Shown: piece after piece, positions 12,024 to 20,649 of the stretch
How positions within the stretch are numbered: the stretch's first letter is position 1
Layout: each line of letters starts with the position of its first letter
Origin: an uncultured Eubacteriales bacterium
Lineage (GTDB): Bacteria; Bacillota; Clostridia; Oscillospirales; Oscillospiraceae
DNA: 22,079 nt
Assembly (NCBI GenBank): GCA_900544705.1
Contig: UQWH01000031.1
Coordinates: 1-22,079, forward strand
Reading direction: 5' to 3'
The notes under the pieces: model-generated
Told to the model about the DNA's origin: nothing
The model's input: the letters and a program-made list of their open reading frames with translations, nothing else
Databases searched by the model: none
Position numbers and translations under genes: made by a program

Positions 12024-13673
12024 TTATGCCTCCGTCCTCGGGAAGCAGACGGTGATACGCGTGCCCTTGCCCGGCTCGCTTTGCAGGTCGATCGTGCCGT
12101 GGTGATACTGCACGGCGTGCTTCACAATGGAAAGTCCCAGACCGGTGCCGCCGGAGGCCTTGGAGTGGCTCTTGTCCGCGCGGTAGAAGCGCTCGAAGAT
12201 CCGTCCCTGATGCTCCGGCGCGATGCCGATGCCGGTATCTGTTACCGTGACTTCCGCGCTCTGTGCGTCAGACTCCACACGGACCTCGACGCTGCCGCCG
12301 TCAACGTTGTACTTTACGGCGTTGTCGCAGAGGTTGTAGATGATCTCGTAGAGCAGCCGGCGCACGCCGGTCAGCTCCGCAGGCTCGCCCTGCACGGTGA
12401 TCTTCACGTGCTTTTTCTCCGCCGCGCTCTGCACATCGTTTGCGGCCTCCTGTGCCGTGGTCAGCAGATCGACCGGCTCCATGGGCATCTCGTCGCCCTC
12501 GTCGAGCTGCGACAGGCGGATGATGTCCCCGATCAGGGTGACCAGCCGCTGCGCCTCGGAGCGGATATGTCCGACAAAGCGTGCGGTGTCCTCCGGCTTG
12601 ACCATGCCGTTTTCCAGCAGCTCCGCGCTGCCGATGATGCCCTGCAGGGGCGTTTTCAGCTCGTGGGAAACATTGGCGGTGAATTCGCGGCGGTTCTGCT
12701 CGGCCTCCTCCTGCTCGGTGATGTCGAAGGTCAGAATGACCGCGCCGCCGGACTCGATGCGCGTCAGGTCGAGCTGGTAGATGCGCGCACTACGGTGCAT
12801 CCGGAAGGCGCTGTGCCCGCTGCGCATGGCCTCCTCGATCGCCGCGCTCATCTCAACACCGCGCTCAACGGTCAGGAAATCCTGCCCGATGCAGGACGAA
12901 TCCGCGTGGAACAGCTCCTGCGCCGCCGGGTTGATGCTCAGGATCGTCCAGCGGTCGTCCAGCAGCACCAGCCCCTCCTGCATGCTGCGGGTGATCTGGG
13001 AAAACTCGTTGGTCCTGCGCTCCAGCTCGCGGAGCTGGCGGTCGATCTGGTTGCGTTGGCAGTTGATGCGGCTCAGAAGCGGCGCCAGCTCCTCATAGGA
13101 ATCGTTGTCCAGAGGGTGCTCCAGATCAAGGTCGTTCAGCGGCTCGACGATGTGCTTTGAGAGCTGCCGCGCCAGCACGCCCGAGAGGATCAGCACCAGA
13201 AGCAGCAGCAGGATGATGGGCTGCAGCATTCCCACGACCAGTACCCACACCGTCGCGCGGCTGACCGAAATACGCAGCACCGTGCCGTCGTCCATGCGGC
13301 GGGCGTAGTACATGGTTTTTTCCAGCAGCGTGGAGGAATAGCGGACGCTTTCGCCCTCGCCGTTTGCCAGCGCGTCCCGAATTTCGGCACGATCCGCGTG
13401 GCTGGGCAGAGAAGCGGCGTCGGCCTTGGTATCATAGATCACGGTGCCGTCCGCAGCGACCCACGTCAGGCGGTAGCGGGTATCGGCGACTTTGGATAGA
13501 TAGCTCTCGCCCTCCGTTTCGACTGCGGCGGCCGCAAGGCTGAGGTCATCGTGGATCTGCCGCTCCTGCGCGTCCGCGGAGAAGCGGTACATGCACGCCA
13601 CAACGACCACAAGGCTGGCCAGCAGCACAACTGCCGATACCAGCAGAATGGAACGAAAAATTTTCTTTGTCAC
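12024..13673 (-). CDS. phoR: Phosphate-regulon sensor kinase PhoR
   Basis: 549 residues. The order is transmembrane segment 1 (about 8-28), an extracytoplasmic domain (about 30-140), transmembrane segment 2 (about 142-166), a linker with coiled-coil character, a PAS domain (about 224-318), and the kinase core. H337 in NVSHELKTPLQ is the phosphoacceptor. The ATPase domain has the N box (N447, N451), G1 (DTGIGI), F box (IFERFYRAD) and G2 (GGTGLGLSIVKHA). This is the long Bacillus-like PhoR layout with an extracytoplasmic region. The start overlaps the phoB stop as ATGA. Being the last gene of the pst-phoU-phoB operon identifies it as PhoR with high confidence. It autophosphorylates under phosphate starvation and passes the phosphate to PhoB. 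Confidence 0.95.
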   Translation of the reverse strand: MTKKIFRSILLVSAVVLLASLVVVVACMYRFSADAQERQIHDDLSLAAAAVETEGESYLSKVADTRYRLTWVAADGTVIYDTKADAASLPSHADRAEIRDALANGEGESVRYSSTLLEKTMYYARRMDDGTVLRISVSRATVWVLVVGMLQPIILLLLLVLILSGVLARQLSKHIVEPLNDLDLEHPLDNDSYEELAPLLSRINCQRNQIDRQLRELERRTNEFSQITRSMQEGLVLLDDRWTILSINPAAQELFHADSSCIGQDFLTVERGVEMSAAIEEAMRSGHSAFRMHRSARIYQLDLTRIESGGAVILTFDITEQEEAEQNRREFTANVSHELKTPLQGIIGSAELLENGMVKPEDTARFVGHIRSEAQRLVTLIGDIIRLSQLDEGDEMPMEPVDLLTTAQEAANDVQSAAEKKHVKITVQGEPAELTGVRRLLYEIIYNLCDNAVKYNVDGGSVEVRVESDAQSAEVTVTDTGIGIAPEHQGRIFERFYRADKSHSKASGGTGLGLSIVKHAVQYHHGTIDLQSEPGKGTRITVCFPRTEA

Positions 13674-14353
13674 GCTTCACCCTCCAAGCGGTAGCCCACG
13701 CCGCGCACGGTCTCGATGCGGTCGCCATAGGCGCCCAGCTTCTGCCGCAGGGTACGCACGTGCATATCCACCGTGCGGCTCTCGCCGCAGTAGTCCGTGC
13801 CCCAGACCTCCTCCATCAGTTTGTCGCGCGTGAACACGATGCCGGGTTGGGACAAAAGGAGCTTCAGCAGTTCAAATTCCTTGAAGGTCAGGGCGACCTT
13901 TTCTCCGTCGGCTGTGACGGTGTGGCCGTCCAGATTGACCACAAGGCCGCCGGTCTGGAGCAGATGCTCCACCCTCTGCGGCTTTGCGCGGCGCAGCACC
14001 GCCTTGACGCAGGACACCAGCTCCATCACACCGAAGGGCTTGACCAGATAGTAGTCCGCGCCGAGGTCGAGGCCGTGTACCTTATCATACTCCGCGCCCT
14101 TGGCCGTGGCCATGACCACGGGGATCGCGCGCAGGCGCTCGGACGCCTTCATGCGGCGCAGCAGCTCTACGCCGTCCACGCCGGGCAGCATCACGTCCAG
14201 CACGACCAGCTCCGGAAGCTGCGTCTGCTGCAAGGCATCCCAGAAGGCCGTCCCGTCGGCAAAACCGGCGGCCTCGAAGCCGCTGGATTGCAGGGCGTAC
14301 ACCTCGATGTCACGGATGCTGGCATCATCCTCCACGCACCAGATCACGCTCAC
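13670..14353 (-). CDS. phoB: Phosphate-regulon response regulator PhoB/PhoP
   Basis: 227 residues. The receiver domain has D9/D10, phosphoacceptor D53 in LVVLDVMLPG, T83 and K105 in LGADYYLVKPF. The winged-helix domain spans about 128-224, ending in VRTLRQKLG...ETVRGVGYRLEG. Stop and start codons overlap by four bases with phoR downstream and with phoU upstream (both ATGA), so all three are translated together. Once phosphorylated it should activate the pstS promoter through the repeat array at 18458-18498, giving positive autoregulation of its own operon. The symbol phoP would be equally valid in Firmicutes. Confidence 0.95.
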   Translation of the reverse strand: MSVIWCVEDDASIRDIEVYALQSSGFEAAGFADGTAFWDALQQTQLPELVVLDVMLPGVDGVELLRRMKASERLRAIPVVMATAKGAEYDKVHGLDLGADYYLVKPFGVMELVSCVKAVLRRAKPQRVEHLLQTGGLVVNLDGHTVTADGEKVALTFKEFELLKLLLSQPGIVFTRDKLMEEVWGTDYCGESRTVDMHVRTLRQKLGAYGDRIETVRGVGYRLEGEA

Positions 14354-14994
14354 CCCTCCTTATGCACACCGGTCACGGAGAACATCACCCACTCGGCAAT
14401 ATTCACCGCGTGATCGCCGATGCGCTCGAAATATTTTGCGATCATCAGAAGATCCAGCGCATATTCGCCGTCGTCGGGATTTTCCGCGATCCTTGCGATC
14501 AGCTCATCCTTGACCTGCTCGAAGTAGTTGTCTACTACATCATCATACGCCACGACCTTTTCTGCCAACATTATATCATGTTTTACGAAAGCATCAACAC
14601 TTTCCGTCACCATTTTGATGGTGGAACGCGCCATTTCGCGCAGAAGATCGTCGTTCTGACCCGTGCGGCCCTTGAGGAAGGTGACGATCTCGGCGATGTC
14701 CTCCGCCTGATCGCCGATGCGCTCCATATCCGTGATCATCTTGAGCGCCGCGGAGATCTTGCGCAGGTCGCGCGCAACCGGCTGCTGCTGCAAAAGCAGC
14801 CGCAGGCAGAGCGCCTCAATATCGCGCTCCTTCCGGTCGATCTGCCCGTCAAGCGGTGCAACTGTGGCGGCGAGCTTCACGTCGCCCTGCGTCAGAGCTT
14901 CGCTCGCCTTTGCGATGACCTCCTCGCACAACGCGCCCATCTCGATCAGTTCCTTTTTCAAAAGCGCAAGCTGCTCGTCAAACCGGTTTCTCAT
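14350..14994 (-). CDS. phoU: Phosphate signalling protein PhoU
   Basis: 214 residues from the ATG at 14994 (MRNRFDEQLALLKKELIEMG), which shares one base with the pstB stop (TAATG); a longer open frame upstream lies inside pstB and is a shadow. Two PhoU three-helix repeats are visible, each with its metal-binding signature: MITDMERIGDQAEDI in the first and MIAKYFERIGDHAVNI in the second. PhoU binds at the membrane and restrains both PstSCAB transport and PhoR kinase activity when phosphate is plentiful. Its place between pstB and phoB fits this linking role. Confidence 0.96.
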   Translation of the reverse strand: MRNRFDEQLALLKKELIEMGALCEEVIAKASEALTQGDVKLAATVAPLDGQIDRKERDIEALCLRLLLQQQPVARDLRKISAALKMITDMERIGDQAEDIAEIVTFLKGRTGQNDDLLREMARSTIKMVTESVDAFVKHDIMLAEKVVAYDDVVDNYFEQVKDELIARIAENPDDGEYALDLLMIAKYFERIGDHAVNIAEWVMFSVTGVHKEG

Positions 14995-15749
14995 TATCCG
15001 AACCTCCCCGTGATATAATCCTCTGTCCGTTTGTCGCGCGGGTTGGAGAAGAGCCGCTCGGAGTCGCCGTACTCTACCAGCTCTCCCAGCAGGAAGAAGG
15101 CCGTGCTGTCCGAGATGCGGACGGCCTGCTGCATATTGTGCGTGACGATGACGATGGTATACTTTTCCTTGAGCTGCATGGCAAGATCTTCGATTTTGGA
15201 GGTGGAGATGGGGTCGAGCGCGCTCGTCGGCTCGTCCATCAGCAGGACGTCCGGCTCCACCGCCAGCGCCCGCGCGATGCACAGCCGCTGCTGCTGGCCG
15301 CCGGAAAGGCCGAGGGCGTTCTTTTTCAGGCGGTCCTTGACCTCGTCCCAGATCGCCGCGCCGCGCAGGGAACGCTCTACGATGTCGTCGAGCTTGGCCT
15401 TGCTGCGGATGCCGTGCGTGCGCGGGCCGTAGGCGATATTGTCATAGATGCTCATGGGGAAGGGATTCGGCTTCTGGAACACCATGCCAACCTGACGGCG
15501 CAGCTTGTTGACATCCAACGCGGGGTCAAAGATATTCTCGCCCTTGTATTCTACCGAGCCCGTGATCTTCACGCCGGGGATGAGGTCGTTCATGCGGTTG
15601 AGCGTTTTGAGAAACGTCGATTTGCCGCAGCCGGACGGCCCGATCAGCGCCGTGATGCTCTTTTCCGGAATCTCGATGCTGACGTTTTTCAGCGCCTGAT
15701 GCTCGCCGTACCACAGGCAGAGATCCTGCACGGAAATGACACTGTTCAT
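14994..15749 (-). CDS. pstB: Phosphate ABC transporter ATP-binding protein PstB
   Basis: 251 residues from the ATG at 15749, chosen for GGGAGGAAT just upstream; the longer frame begins inside pstA. Walker A is GPSGCGKST (37-45), the Q-loop lies in GMVFQKPNPFPMSIYDNIAYG, the signature is LSGGQQQR (148-155), Walker B is VLLMDEP (168-174), and the H-loop is in IVIVTHNMQQA. The FQKPNPFPMSI segment is specific to PstB among ABC ATPases. It forms the cytoplasmic dimer that powers PstC/PstA. It is 13 bases from pstA and overlaps phoU by one base. Confidence 0.98.
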   Translation of the reverse strand: MNSVISVQDLCLWYGEHQALKNVSIEIPEKSITALIGPSGCGKSTFLKTLNRMNDLIPGVKITGSVEYKGENIFDPALDVNKLRRQVGMVFQKPNPFPMSIYDNIAYGPRTHGIRSKAKLDDIVERSLRGAAIWDEVKDRLKKNALGLSGGQQQRLCIARALAVEPDVLLMDEPTSALDPISTSKIEDLAMQLKEKYTIVIVTHNMQQAVRISDSTAFFLLGELVEYGDSERLFSNPRDKRTEDYITGRFG

Positions 15750-15762
15750 ATGGATTCCTCCC

Positions 15763-16623
15763 TTACATCGCCTTTTTCCGGCGGAAATACGCCGAAACCA
15801 GGTCGGCGGCAAAGTTGATCAGAAGTGTCAGGAACATCAGGATTGCCGCGATGGCGAAGGCCACCTCGAACTCGCCCTGCTCCTTGGCGTAGAAGTACAG
15901 CGCCACGGTCAGCGTCGCGCCGGATTTTGTCAGGCCCTCGAAGAAGCCGAACAGCACGTGCGCAAATCCCGCCGTGAAGAGAAGCGCCGCGGACTCTCCC
16001 AGAATTCGGCCGACGGAGAGGATGCAGCCCGTCACCACGCCGTCCACGCAGCCGGGCAGGACGACCGTCCGGATCACGCGCCACTTGCCCGCACCGAGGC
16101 CGAAGGCGCCCTCGCGGTAGCTCTGCGGGACGGTCTTGAGGCTCTCCTGCGTCGTGCGCATCACAGTCGGCAGATTCATGATGACCAGCGTCAGCGCACC
16201 TGCCAGCAGGCATTTCTGCAAGCCCAGAAATTCGCACACCAGCATACCCACAAGGCCGTAGATGATCGACGGGATGCCGGAGAGAGTCTCGGCGGCGTAT
16301 TCAATCGCGCCGACGATCTTTTTATTTCTGGCGTATTCGGTCAGATAGATGGCCGCGCCCACGCCCAGCGGCACGACGATCACGATGGTCGCAAGGACGA
16401 TATAGAGCGTGTTGAGAATGTCCGGCAGGATGCCGATGTCGCCCGTCAGATAGCTGGGCGCGGTGGAGAGCAGCTTCCACGTGATGTTCGGCACGCCCTT
16501 GGCCAGAACGTAGACGATCAGAAATGCGGTCAGCGCGGCAGTCAGTCCCGCGGAGAGCCACATCAGGCTCTTCATCAGGCCGACGTAGGCGCGTCGCGCC
16601 GCAGAGAGCTTTTTGCCTTTCAT
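15763..16623 (-). CDS. pstA: Phosphate ABC transporter permease PstA
   Basis: 286 residues with about six membrane segments, for example around 21-42, 70-95, 107-130, 139-155 and 250-275. The cytoplasmic loop that contacts PstB reads REGAFGLGAGKWRVIRTVVLP over about 172-192. GIPSIIYGLVGM is typical of the Pst permeases. It pairs with PstC to form the membrane channel for phosphate. The start codon overlaps the pstC stop by four bases (ATGA). Confidence 0.96.
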   Translation of the reverse strand: MKGKKLSAARRAYVGLMKSLMWLSAGLTAALTAFLIVYVLAKGVPNITWKLLSTAPSYLTGDIGILPDILNTLYIVLATIVIVVPLGVGAAIYLTEYARNKKIVGAIEYAAETLSGIPSIIYGLVGMLVCEFLGLQKCLLAGALTLVIMNLPTVMRTTQESLKTVPQSYREGAFGLGAGKWRVIRTVVLPGCVDGVVTGCILSVGRILGESAALLFTAGFAHVLFGFFEGLTKSGATLTVALYFYAKEQGEFEVAFAIAAILMFLTLLINFAADLVSAYFRRKKAM

Positions 16624-17516
16624 GCCGCGCCTCCTTTATCCCGCTTGAGGAAGAAATTCAGGGTCCCATTGATGAGCATGATAAACAGGAACAGCACCAG
16701 TGCGATGGAAAACAGCGCCTGCCGCTGCAAGCCGCTGGAGTAGGACATCTCGCTGGCCACGCCCGTGGTGAGAAAGCGCACGCTCTGGAACAGCGACGGC
16801 ATATTCGCCACGTTGCCGGAAACCATCATCACGGCCATGGCCTCGCCGATGGCGCGGCCTACGCCCAGCACGACCGCTGCGGCGATGCCGCTTCTGGCCG
16901 CGGGAACGGATACCTTGAAGTAGGTTTCCACCGGCGTCGCGCCCAGCGCGAGGGAGGCGTCCTCATATTCCTTCGGCACGGCCTCCAGCGCCGTGACCGA
17001 AACCTTGATGATGGACGGCAGGATCATAATGGCCAGCACGATGATGGCCGCGAGCAGACTCGAGCCGTCCGGCACATGGAAGATCTTCCGGATGCCCGGC
17101 ACGAGGATCAGCATACCCACAAGGCCGTAGACGACCGAGGGGATGCCCGCGAGCATACTCACCGCCGCCTGCATGACCCGCTTTACGCCGGCGGGCGCGA
17201 GCTTTGCCAGATATACCGCCGTGAGAAAGCCCACCGGCACGCCGAGCAGGATCGCCCCCGCGGTGCCGTAGATGCTCGTGAGGATAAAGGGCAGAATGCC
17301 GAAGGACGGCTCTGCCGCGGTGGAATCCCATACCTTGCCGAACAGGAAGGGGATCAGGCCGATCTTCCGGATCGCCGGGATACCGGAGATTACGAGATAG
17401 ACCGTAATCAGCAGAACGCAGGCAACGGTGATCAGGCCCAGCACCAGAAACAGACCGTGCATCGTATTTTCCAGAAGCCGACTGCCTGCGAGCTTGGCGC
17501 GATTGTTTTCTTTCAT
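16620..17516 (-). CDS. pstC: Phosphate ABC transporter permease PstC
   Basis: 298 residues from the ATG at 17516 (MKENNRAKLAGSRLLENTMHG), with AAAGAAGGGAA upstream serving as a modest ribosome binding site; the longer frame lacks one. About six membrane segments. GIPSVVYGLVGM and the PstB-contacting loop EDASLALGATPVETYFKV identify the family, and WDSTAAEPSFGILPFI is the usual PstC periplasmic-side motif. Partner of PstA. It is separated from pstS by a 67-base gap holding a hairpin, which could set a higher level of PstS than of the membrane parts. Confidence 0.96.
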   Translation of the reverse strand: MKENNRAKLAGSRLLENTMHGLFLVLGLITVACVLLITVYLVISGIPAIRKIGLIPFLFGKVWDSTAAEPSFGILPFILTSIYGTAGAILLGVPVGFLTAVYLAKLAPAGVKRVMQAAVSMLAGIPSVVYGLVGMLILVPGIRKIFHVPDGSSLLAAIIVLAIMILPSIIKVSVTALEAVPKEYEDASLALGATPVETYFKVSVPAARSGIAAAVVLGVGRAIGEAMAVMMVSGNVANMPSLFQSVRFLTTGVASEMSYSSGLQRQALFSIALVLFLFIMLINGTLNFFLKRDKGGAA

Positions 17517-17540
17517 GCAGTTCCCTTCTTTATATGGCAA

Positions 17541-17567
17541 CAGGGCGGCCGTAGGTAAGCCGCCTTG
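17541..17567 (-). other. Hairpin between pstS and pstC
   Basis: GGCGGC (17544-17549) / GCCGCC (17559-17564), extendable to nine pairs with one mismatch, lies 17 bases after the pstS stop. There is no U-tract on the minus strand. It probably protects the pstS 3' end or partly reduces read-through into pstC. Confidence 0.45.
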
Positions 17568-17583
17568 CTGCTGTGTGTTTTGA

Positions 17584-18390
17584 TCAGTTTGCCGCAACCG
17601 CGCCGGCCTTGGCAATGATGTCCGCAGCTTCCGCAGAGGTGACGTAGTCGAAGAACTCCTGCGCCGTCTTGCTCAGCTCCTTGCCCTCGACCGTGACGAG
17701 GACGAAGGGACGCTGGATGACGTAGCTGCCGTCCTTAACGCTTGCCTCCGTCGGCTCCACGCCGCCGACCTTGAGGGCCTTGACGCTGTCCTTGAGCGCT
17801 GCCAGAGAGGCATAGCCAATGGCGTCCGGGTTCTGGGAAACGGTCGTGATGACGTCGCCGGTGGAGGTCAGCTCTTGACGGTACTTGCAGTTTCCTTCGG
17901 TGCCGGTGATGGATTCAAAGCCGTCGCGCGTGCCGCTGCCGGCCTCGCGGCCGATCAGGACAATCTCGGCGTCGTTGCCGCCGACGTCCTTCCAGTTGGT
18001 GATTTCGCCGGTGTAGATTTTTGCAATGGTTTCTACATCAAGGTTGGAAACGGGGTTGTCCGGATGCACGATGATCGCGATGCCGTCGTAAGCCAGAACG
18101 GTCTGCTTCAGGCCACTTGATTTTTCCTCGTCCTTCAGGTTTCTGCTTGCCAGACCGATGTCGCAGGTGCCTGCCTGAACCGCCTTGATGCCGGAGCCGG
18201 AGCCGGTGGGATTGTAAGTGAAGGTTGTTCCCTCATATTTCTGCATGAAGGATTCGCCCAGCGCGCCGATCACTTTTTCCATGGAAGTGGAGCCGTCGGT
18301 AGAAACAGCGCCGCTTTCCTTCGTGCCGCAAGCTGCAAACAGCATGGCGACACAAGCCAATGCCAGTACGATTGTGAGAATCTTTTTCAT
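17584..18390 (-). CDS. pstS: Phosphate-binding lipoprotein PstS
   Basis: 268 residues. A lipoprotein signal peptide (MKKILTIVLALACVAMLFAAC) ends in lipobox LFAAC with C21 as the lipidated residue. The mature part begins with the STDGSTSMEKVI phosphate-binding segment, then TGSGSGIKAV and REAGSGTRDGFE, the two loops that hold phosphate in this family. Length fits the short clostridial PstS type. It is anchored outside the membrane and delivers phosphate to PstC/PstA. AAAGGAG precedes the start. First gene of the operon, behind a promoter with an array of PhoB-like repeats. Confidence 0.97.
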   Translation of the reverse strand: MKKILTIVLALACVAMLFAACGTKESGAVSTDGSTSMEKVIGALGESFMQKYEGTTFTYNPTGSGSGIKAVQAGTCDIGLASRNLKDEEKSSGLKQTVLAYDGIAIIVHPDNPVSNLDVETIAKIYTGEITNWKDVGGNDAEIVLIGREAGSGTRDGFESITGTEGNCKYRQELTSTGDVITTVSQNPDAIGYASLAALKDSVKALKVGGVEPTEASVKDGSYVIQRPFVLVTVEGKELSKTAQEFFDYVTSAEAADIIAKAGAVAAN

Positions 18391-18442
18391 TGTTCAGATC
18401 TCCTTTTCATTTCATTTTGGATTATTGTTCCCTACGCTTCCG

Positions 18443-18498
18443 AGAATACTGCGGCTGTGTAAAATGAAAAAGAAACCTTTTGTAAAATCGGTGTCAAA
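18443..18498 (-). promoter_or_regulatory. Pho box and promoter of the pst operon
   Basis: On the minus strand, four TTTTACA-like units start at 18498 (TTTGACA), 18487 (TTTTACA), 18475 (TTTCTTT, weaker) and 18464 (TTTTACA). The spacing is 11-12 bases, one helical turn. The -10 is TATTCT (18448-18443), and the -35 position is the non-consensus TTTTTC inside the array. This is the layout of PhoB/PhoP-activated promoters, where the regulator dimers replace a good -35. The pstS start is about 50 bases further on. Confidence 0.75.
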
Positions 18499-18502
18499 TC
18501 GC

Positions 18503-18531
18503 AAAAAAATCCGCCCCGGTGAGGGGCGGAT
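18503..18531 (-). terminator. Terminator of the ferritin-like gene
   Basis: Stem ATCCGCCCC (18509-18517) / GGGGCGGAT (18523-18531), loop of 5. On the minus strand it is followed by seven Ts down to 18503. It ends 4 bases before the first Pho-box repeat, so it insulates the pst promoter from upstream transcription. Confidence 0.9.
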
Positions 18532-18555
18532 CCGCTGCGGACGGTGCCGCGATCT

Positions 18556-19020
18556 TTATCTTCTCAGCATCCGGCAGGTGAGCTCGTGCAGCATCTGCGC
18601 GTGGCGGCTCTCCTCCTGCGCCAGCCGCAGGAAGAGACAGCGATGCTCCGGCCAGCGCTCTGCGTCGGCGCGGTACTGCTTTTCGCCCGCCATCTCGCCC
18701 AAAAACTGCGCGCGCAGCCGGTCGCAGAACGTCCCTTCGCAGTGGGCGGCGCTTTCCGGCTCGAAGCACTCGCCGGTGTGCAGAAAATACAGCGCCGACA
18801 GCGTCTGCGCGTGCTGCCCTTCCTGCGCCGCAATGGCTCGCAGCGTCCCGGCGTACGGCCCGGCGCAGCGCGCCAGCGCAAGGTACGTAAGCCGGTTGGT
18901 TTTCTCCGCCGCAATTCTTGCGCGGAGCACATCTTCTATCGTCGCTTCCTCCGGCTCCTCCTGCGTGCGCAGGACGCGATCCCACACTGCGCGCGTGGCC
19001 GCGGTATCATAAGGATCCAT
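18556..19020 (-). CDS. Ferritin-like di-iron protein (rubrerythrin-like fold)
   Basis: 154 residues from the ATG at 19020 (MDPYDTAATRAVWDRVL), chosen for AGGAGG 7 bases upstream; the longer frame lacks a site. Two ExxH motifs, E67-GQ-H70 and E137-SR-H140, with upstream glutamates E39 (AAEKTNRL) and E109 or E113 (GEMAGEKQY), give the ligand set of a four-helix-bundle di-iron site. There is no rubredoxin domain, so it is not a full rubrerythrin. Likely roles are peroxide or oxygen handling or metal binding; the exact function is unknown. Monocistronic with its own terminator, next to but not part of the pst operon. Confidence 0.78.
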   Translation of the reverse strand: MDPYDTAATRAVWDRVLRTQEEPEEATIEDVLRARIAAEKTNRLTYLALARCAGPYAGTLRAIAAQEGQHAQTLSALYFLHTGECFEPESAAHCEGTFCDRLRAQFLGEMAGEKQYRADAERWPEHRCLFLRLAQEESRHAQMLHELTCRMLRR

Positions 19021-19122
19021 TCTTATTCCTCCTGATCTTATTTTCGCCGCCGGCGCATTGCTGCCCCGGCCTCCTGACAGCCTATGCACCTGCTTCAAAA
19101 GTTGTGAAACCGGCATTTTCTC

Positions 19123-19151
19123 TTGCTTTCCGTCGGAGATACTGATATAAT
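19123..19151 (+). promoter_or_regulatory. Promoter of the MATE/ABC exporter operon
   Basis: TTGCTT (19123-19128), a 17-base spacer and a perfect TATAAT (19146-19151), followed by AAGGAGG at 19204-19210. The roughly 60-base leader includes a small CCGGG/CCCGG dyad near 19170-19187. Confidence 0.7.
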
Positions 19152-19215
19152 AACAAAATATGGTCTGCACCGGGGAATTTCCCGGGAAAGCAGAAAATCC
19201 TGCAAGGAGGTCTTT

Positions 19216-20649
19216 ATGAAAACCGGACTCCGGCGGCGGTATATCGGCAGCGCCGCCTTCTACAAAATGGTTCTGGCCGTGGCCGTTCCCATCATGATCC
19301 AGAACGGCATCACGAACTTCGTCAGCCTGCTGGACAACATCATGGTCGGGCGCGTCGGCACGGAGCAGATGACCGGCGTTTCCATCGTCAACCAGCTGAT
19401 CTTCGTCTTTAACCTTGCCATCTTCGGGGCGGTTTCCGGCGCGGGCATCTTCGGCGCACAGTTCTTCGGCAGCGGCGACGACGAGGGTGTGCGCTGCGCC
19501 TTCCGCTTCAAGCTCATCGTCTGTGCGATTTTAACGGCGCTGGGCGCTGCGATTTTTCTCCTCTTCGGGGACGACCTCATCCGCCTGTACCTCAAGGGCG
19601 AGGGCGACCCCGCGCAGATCGAGGCCAGCTTCGGCTACGCCAAGCGCTACCTTTCCATCATGCTCTTTGGCTTCGTTCCCTTCGTGGTGGCACAGTGCTA
19701 TTCCGGCACGCTGCGTGAGTCCAACCGGACGGTGCTGCCCATGGTCGCGGGCATCGTTGGCGTGGCGGTGAACCTGGTCTTCAACACGCTGCTGATCTTC
19801 GGCCATCTGGGCTTCCCGAAGCTCGGCTCGGCGGGCGCGGCCATCGCGACGGTGCTGTCACGCTTCGTGGAGGCGGCAGTCGTGATCGTCTTTTCCCACT
19901 TCGGCAAGCGGCGCTGCTCCTTCTTCCGCGGGATGTACCGCACGCTGCGCATTCCGAAGCATCTTGTCCTTCAGATCGGCAAAAAGACCCTGCCGCTGAT
20001 GCTCAACGAGGCTCTCTGGGCCACGGGCATGGCGCTGCTGTCGCAGTGCTACTCCCTGCGCGGCTACGACGTGGTCACGGCCTGCAACATCGCCTCGACC
20101 ATCGCCAACGTCTTTAACGTCGCCTTCCTCGCGATGGGCAACGCCGTCGGCATCATCGTCGGCCAACTGCTCGGCGCGGGCAAGATGGACGAAGCCGTGG
20201 ACACCGACCGCAAGCTCATCGTCTTTTCCGTGGCGATCTGCTTTTTGATCGGCGGCGTCATGGCGCTGGTCGCGCCGCTGTTCCCGCAGATCTACAACAC
20301 AAGCACGCACGTGCGCAGCCTTGCAAAGGAATTTATTGTCATCTGCGCACTGTGTATGCCGATCAACGCGCTGGCAAATGCCTGCTACTTCACCCTGCGC
20401 TCCGGCGGCAAGACGCTGATCACCTTCTTCTTTGACAGCTTTTATGTGTGCGTTTTCACCGCGCCGCTGGCCTTTGTTCTGGCCAACTTCACCGCGCTTC
20501 CCATTGTCCCCCTGTACCTCTTCTGTCAGCTTGCAGACATCGGCAAGTGCGTCGTCGGCCTGATCTTCATCAAAAAAGGAATCTGGATTCAAAACATCGT
20601 GCAAAAGGAATCGACTCATGAAAAACACGCAATACTACCGGAAGCATAG
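19216..20649 (+). CDS. MATE-family multidrug/Na+ or H+ antiporter
   Basis: 477 residues from the ATG at 19216, 5 bases after AAGGAGG; the longer frame upstream has no site. Two MatE repeats give about 12 membrane segments. Recognisable family features are AVPIMIQNGITNFVSLLDNIMVGRVGTEQMTG at the N-terminus (helix 1-2, read in parts), AISGAGIF-like GAVSGAGIFGAQFFG, and in the second half NEALWATGMALLSQCYS and GNAVGIIVGQLLGAGKMDEA. The family exports cationic drugs or metabolites in exchange for sodium or protons. The substrate is unknown. Its last 32 bases overlap the start of the ABC exporter gene, so the two exporters are co-transcribed. Confidence 0.93.
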   Translation: MKTGLRRRYIGSAAFYKMVLAVAVPIMIQNGITNFVSLLDNIMVGRVGTEQMTGVSIVNQLIFVFNLAIFGAVSGAGIFGAQFFGSGDDEGVRCAFRFKLIVCAILTALGAAIFLLFGDDLIRLYLKGEGDPAQIEASFGYAKRYLSIMLFGFVPFVVAQCYSGTLRESNRTVLPMVAGIVGVAVNLVFNTLLIFGHLGFPKLGSAGAAIATVLSRFVEAAVVIVFSHFGKRRCSFFRGMYRTLRIPKHLVLQIGKKTLPLMLNEALWATGMALLSQCYSLRGYDVVTACNIASTIANVFNVAFLAMGNAVGIIVGQLLGAGKMDEAVDTDRKLIVFSVAICFLIGGVMALVAPLFPQIYNTSTHVRSLAKEFIVICALCMPINALANACYFTLRSGGKTLITFFFDSFYVCVFTAPLAFVLANFTALPIVPLYLFCQLADIGKCVVGLIFIKKGIWIQNIVQKESTHEKHAILPEA

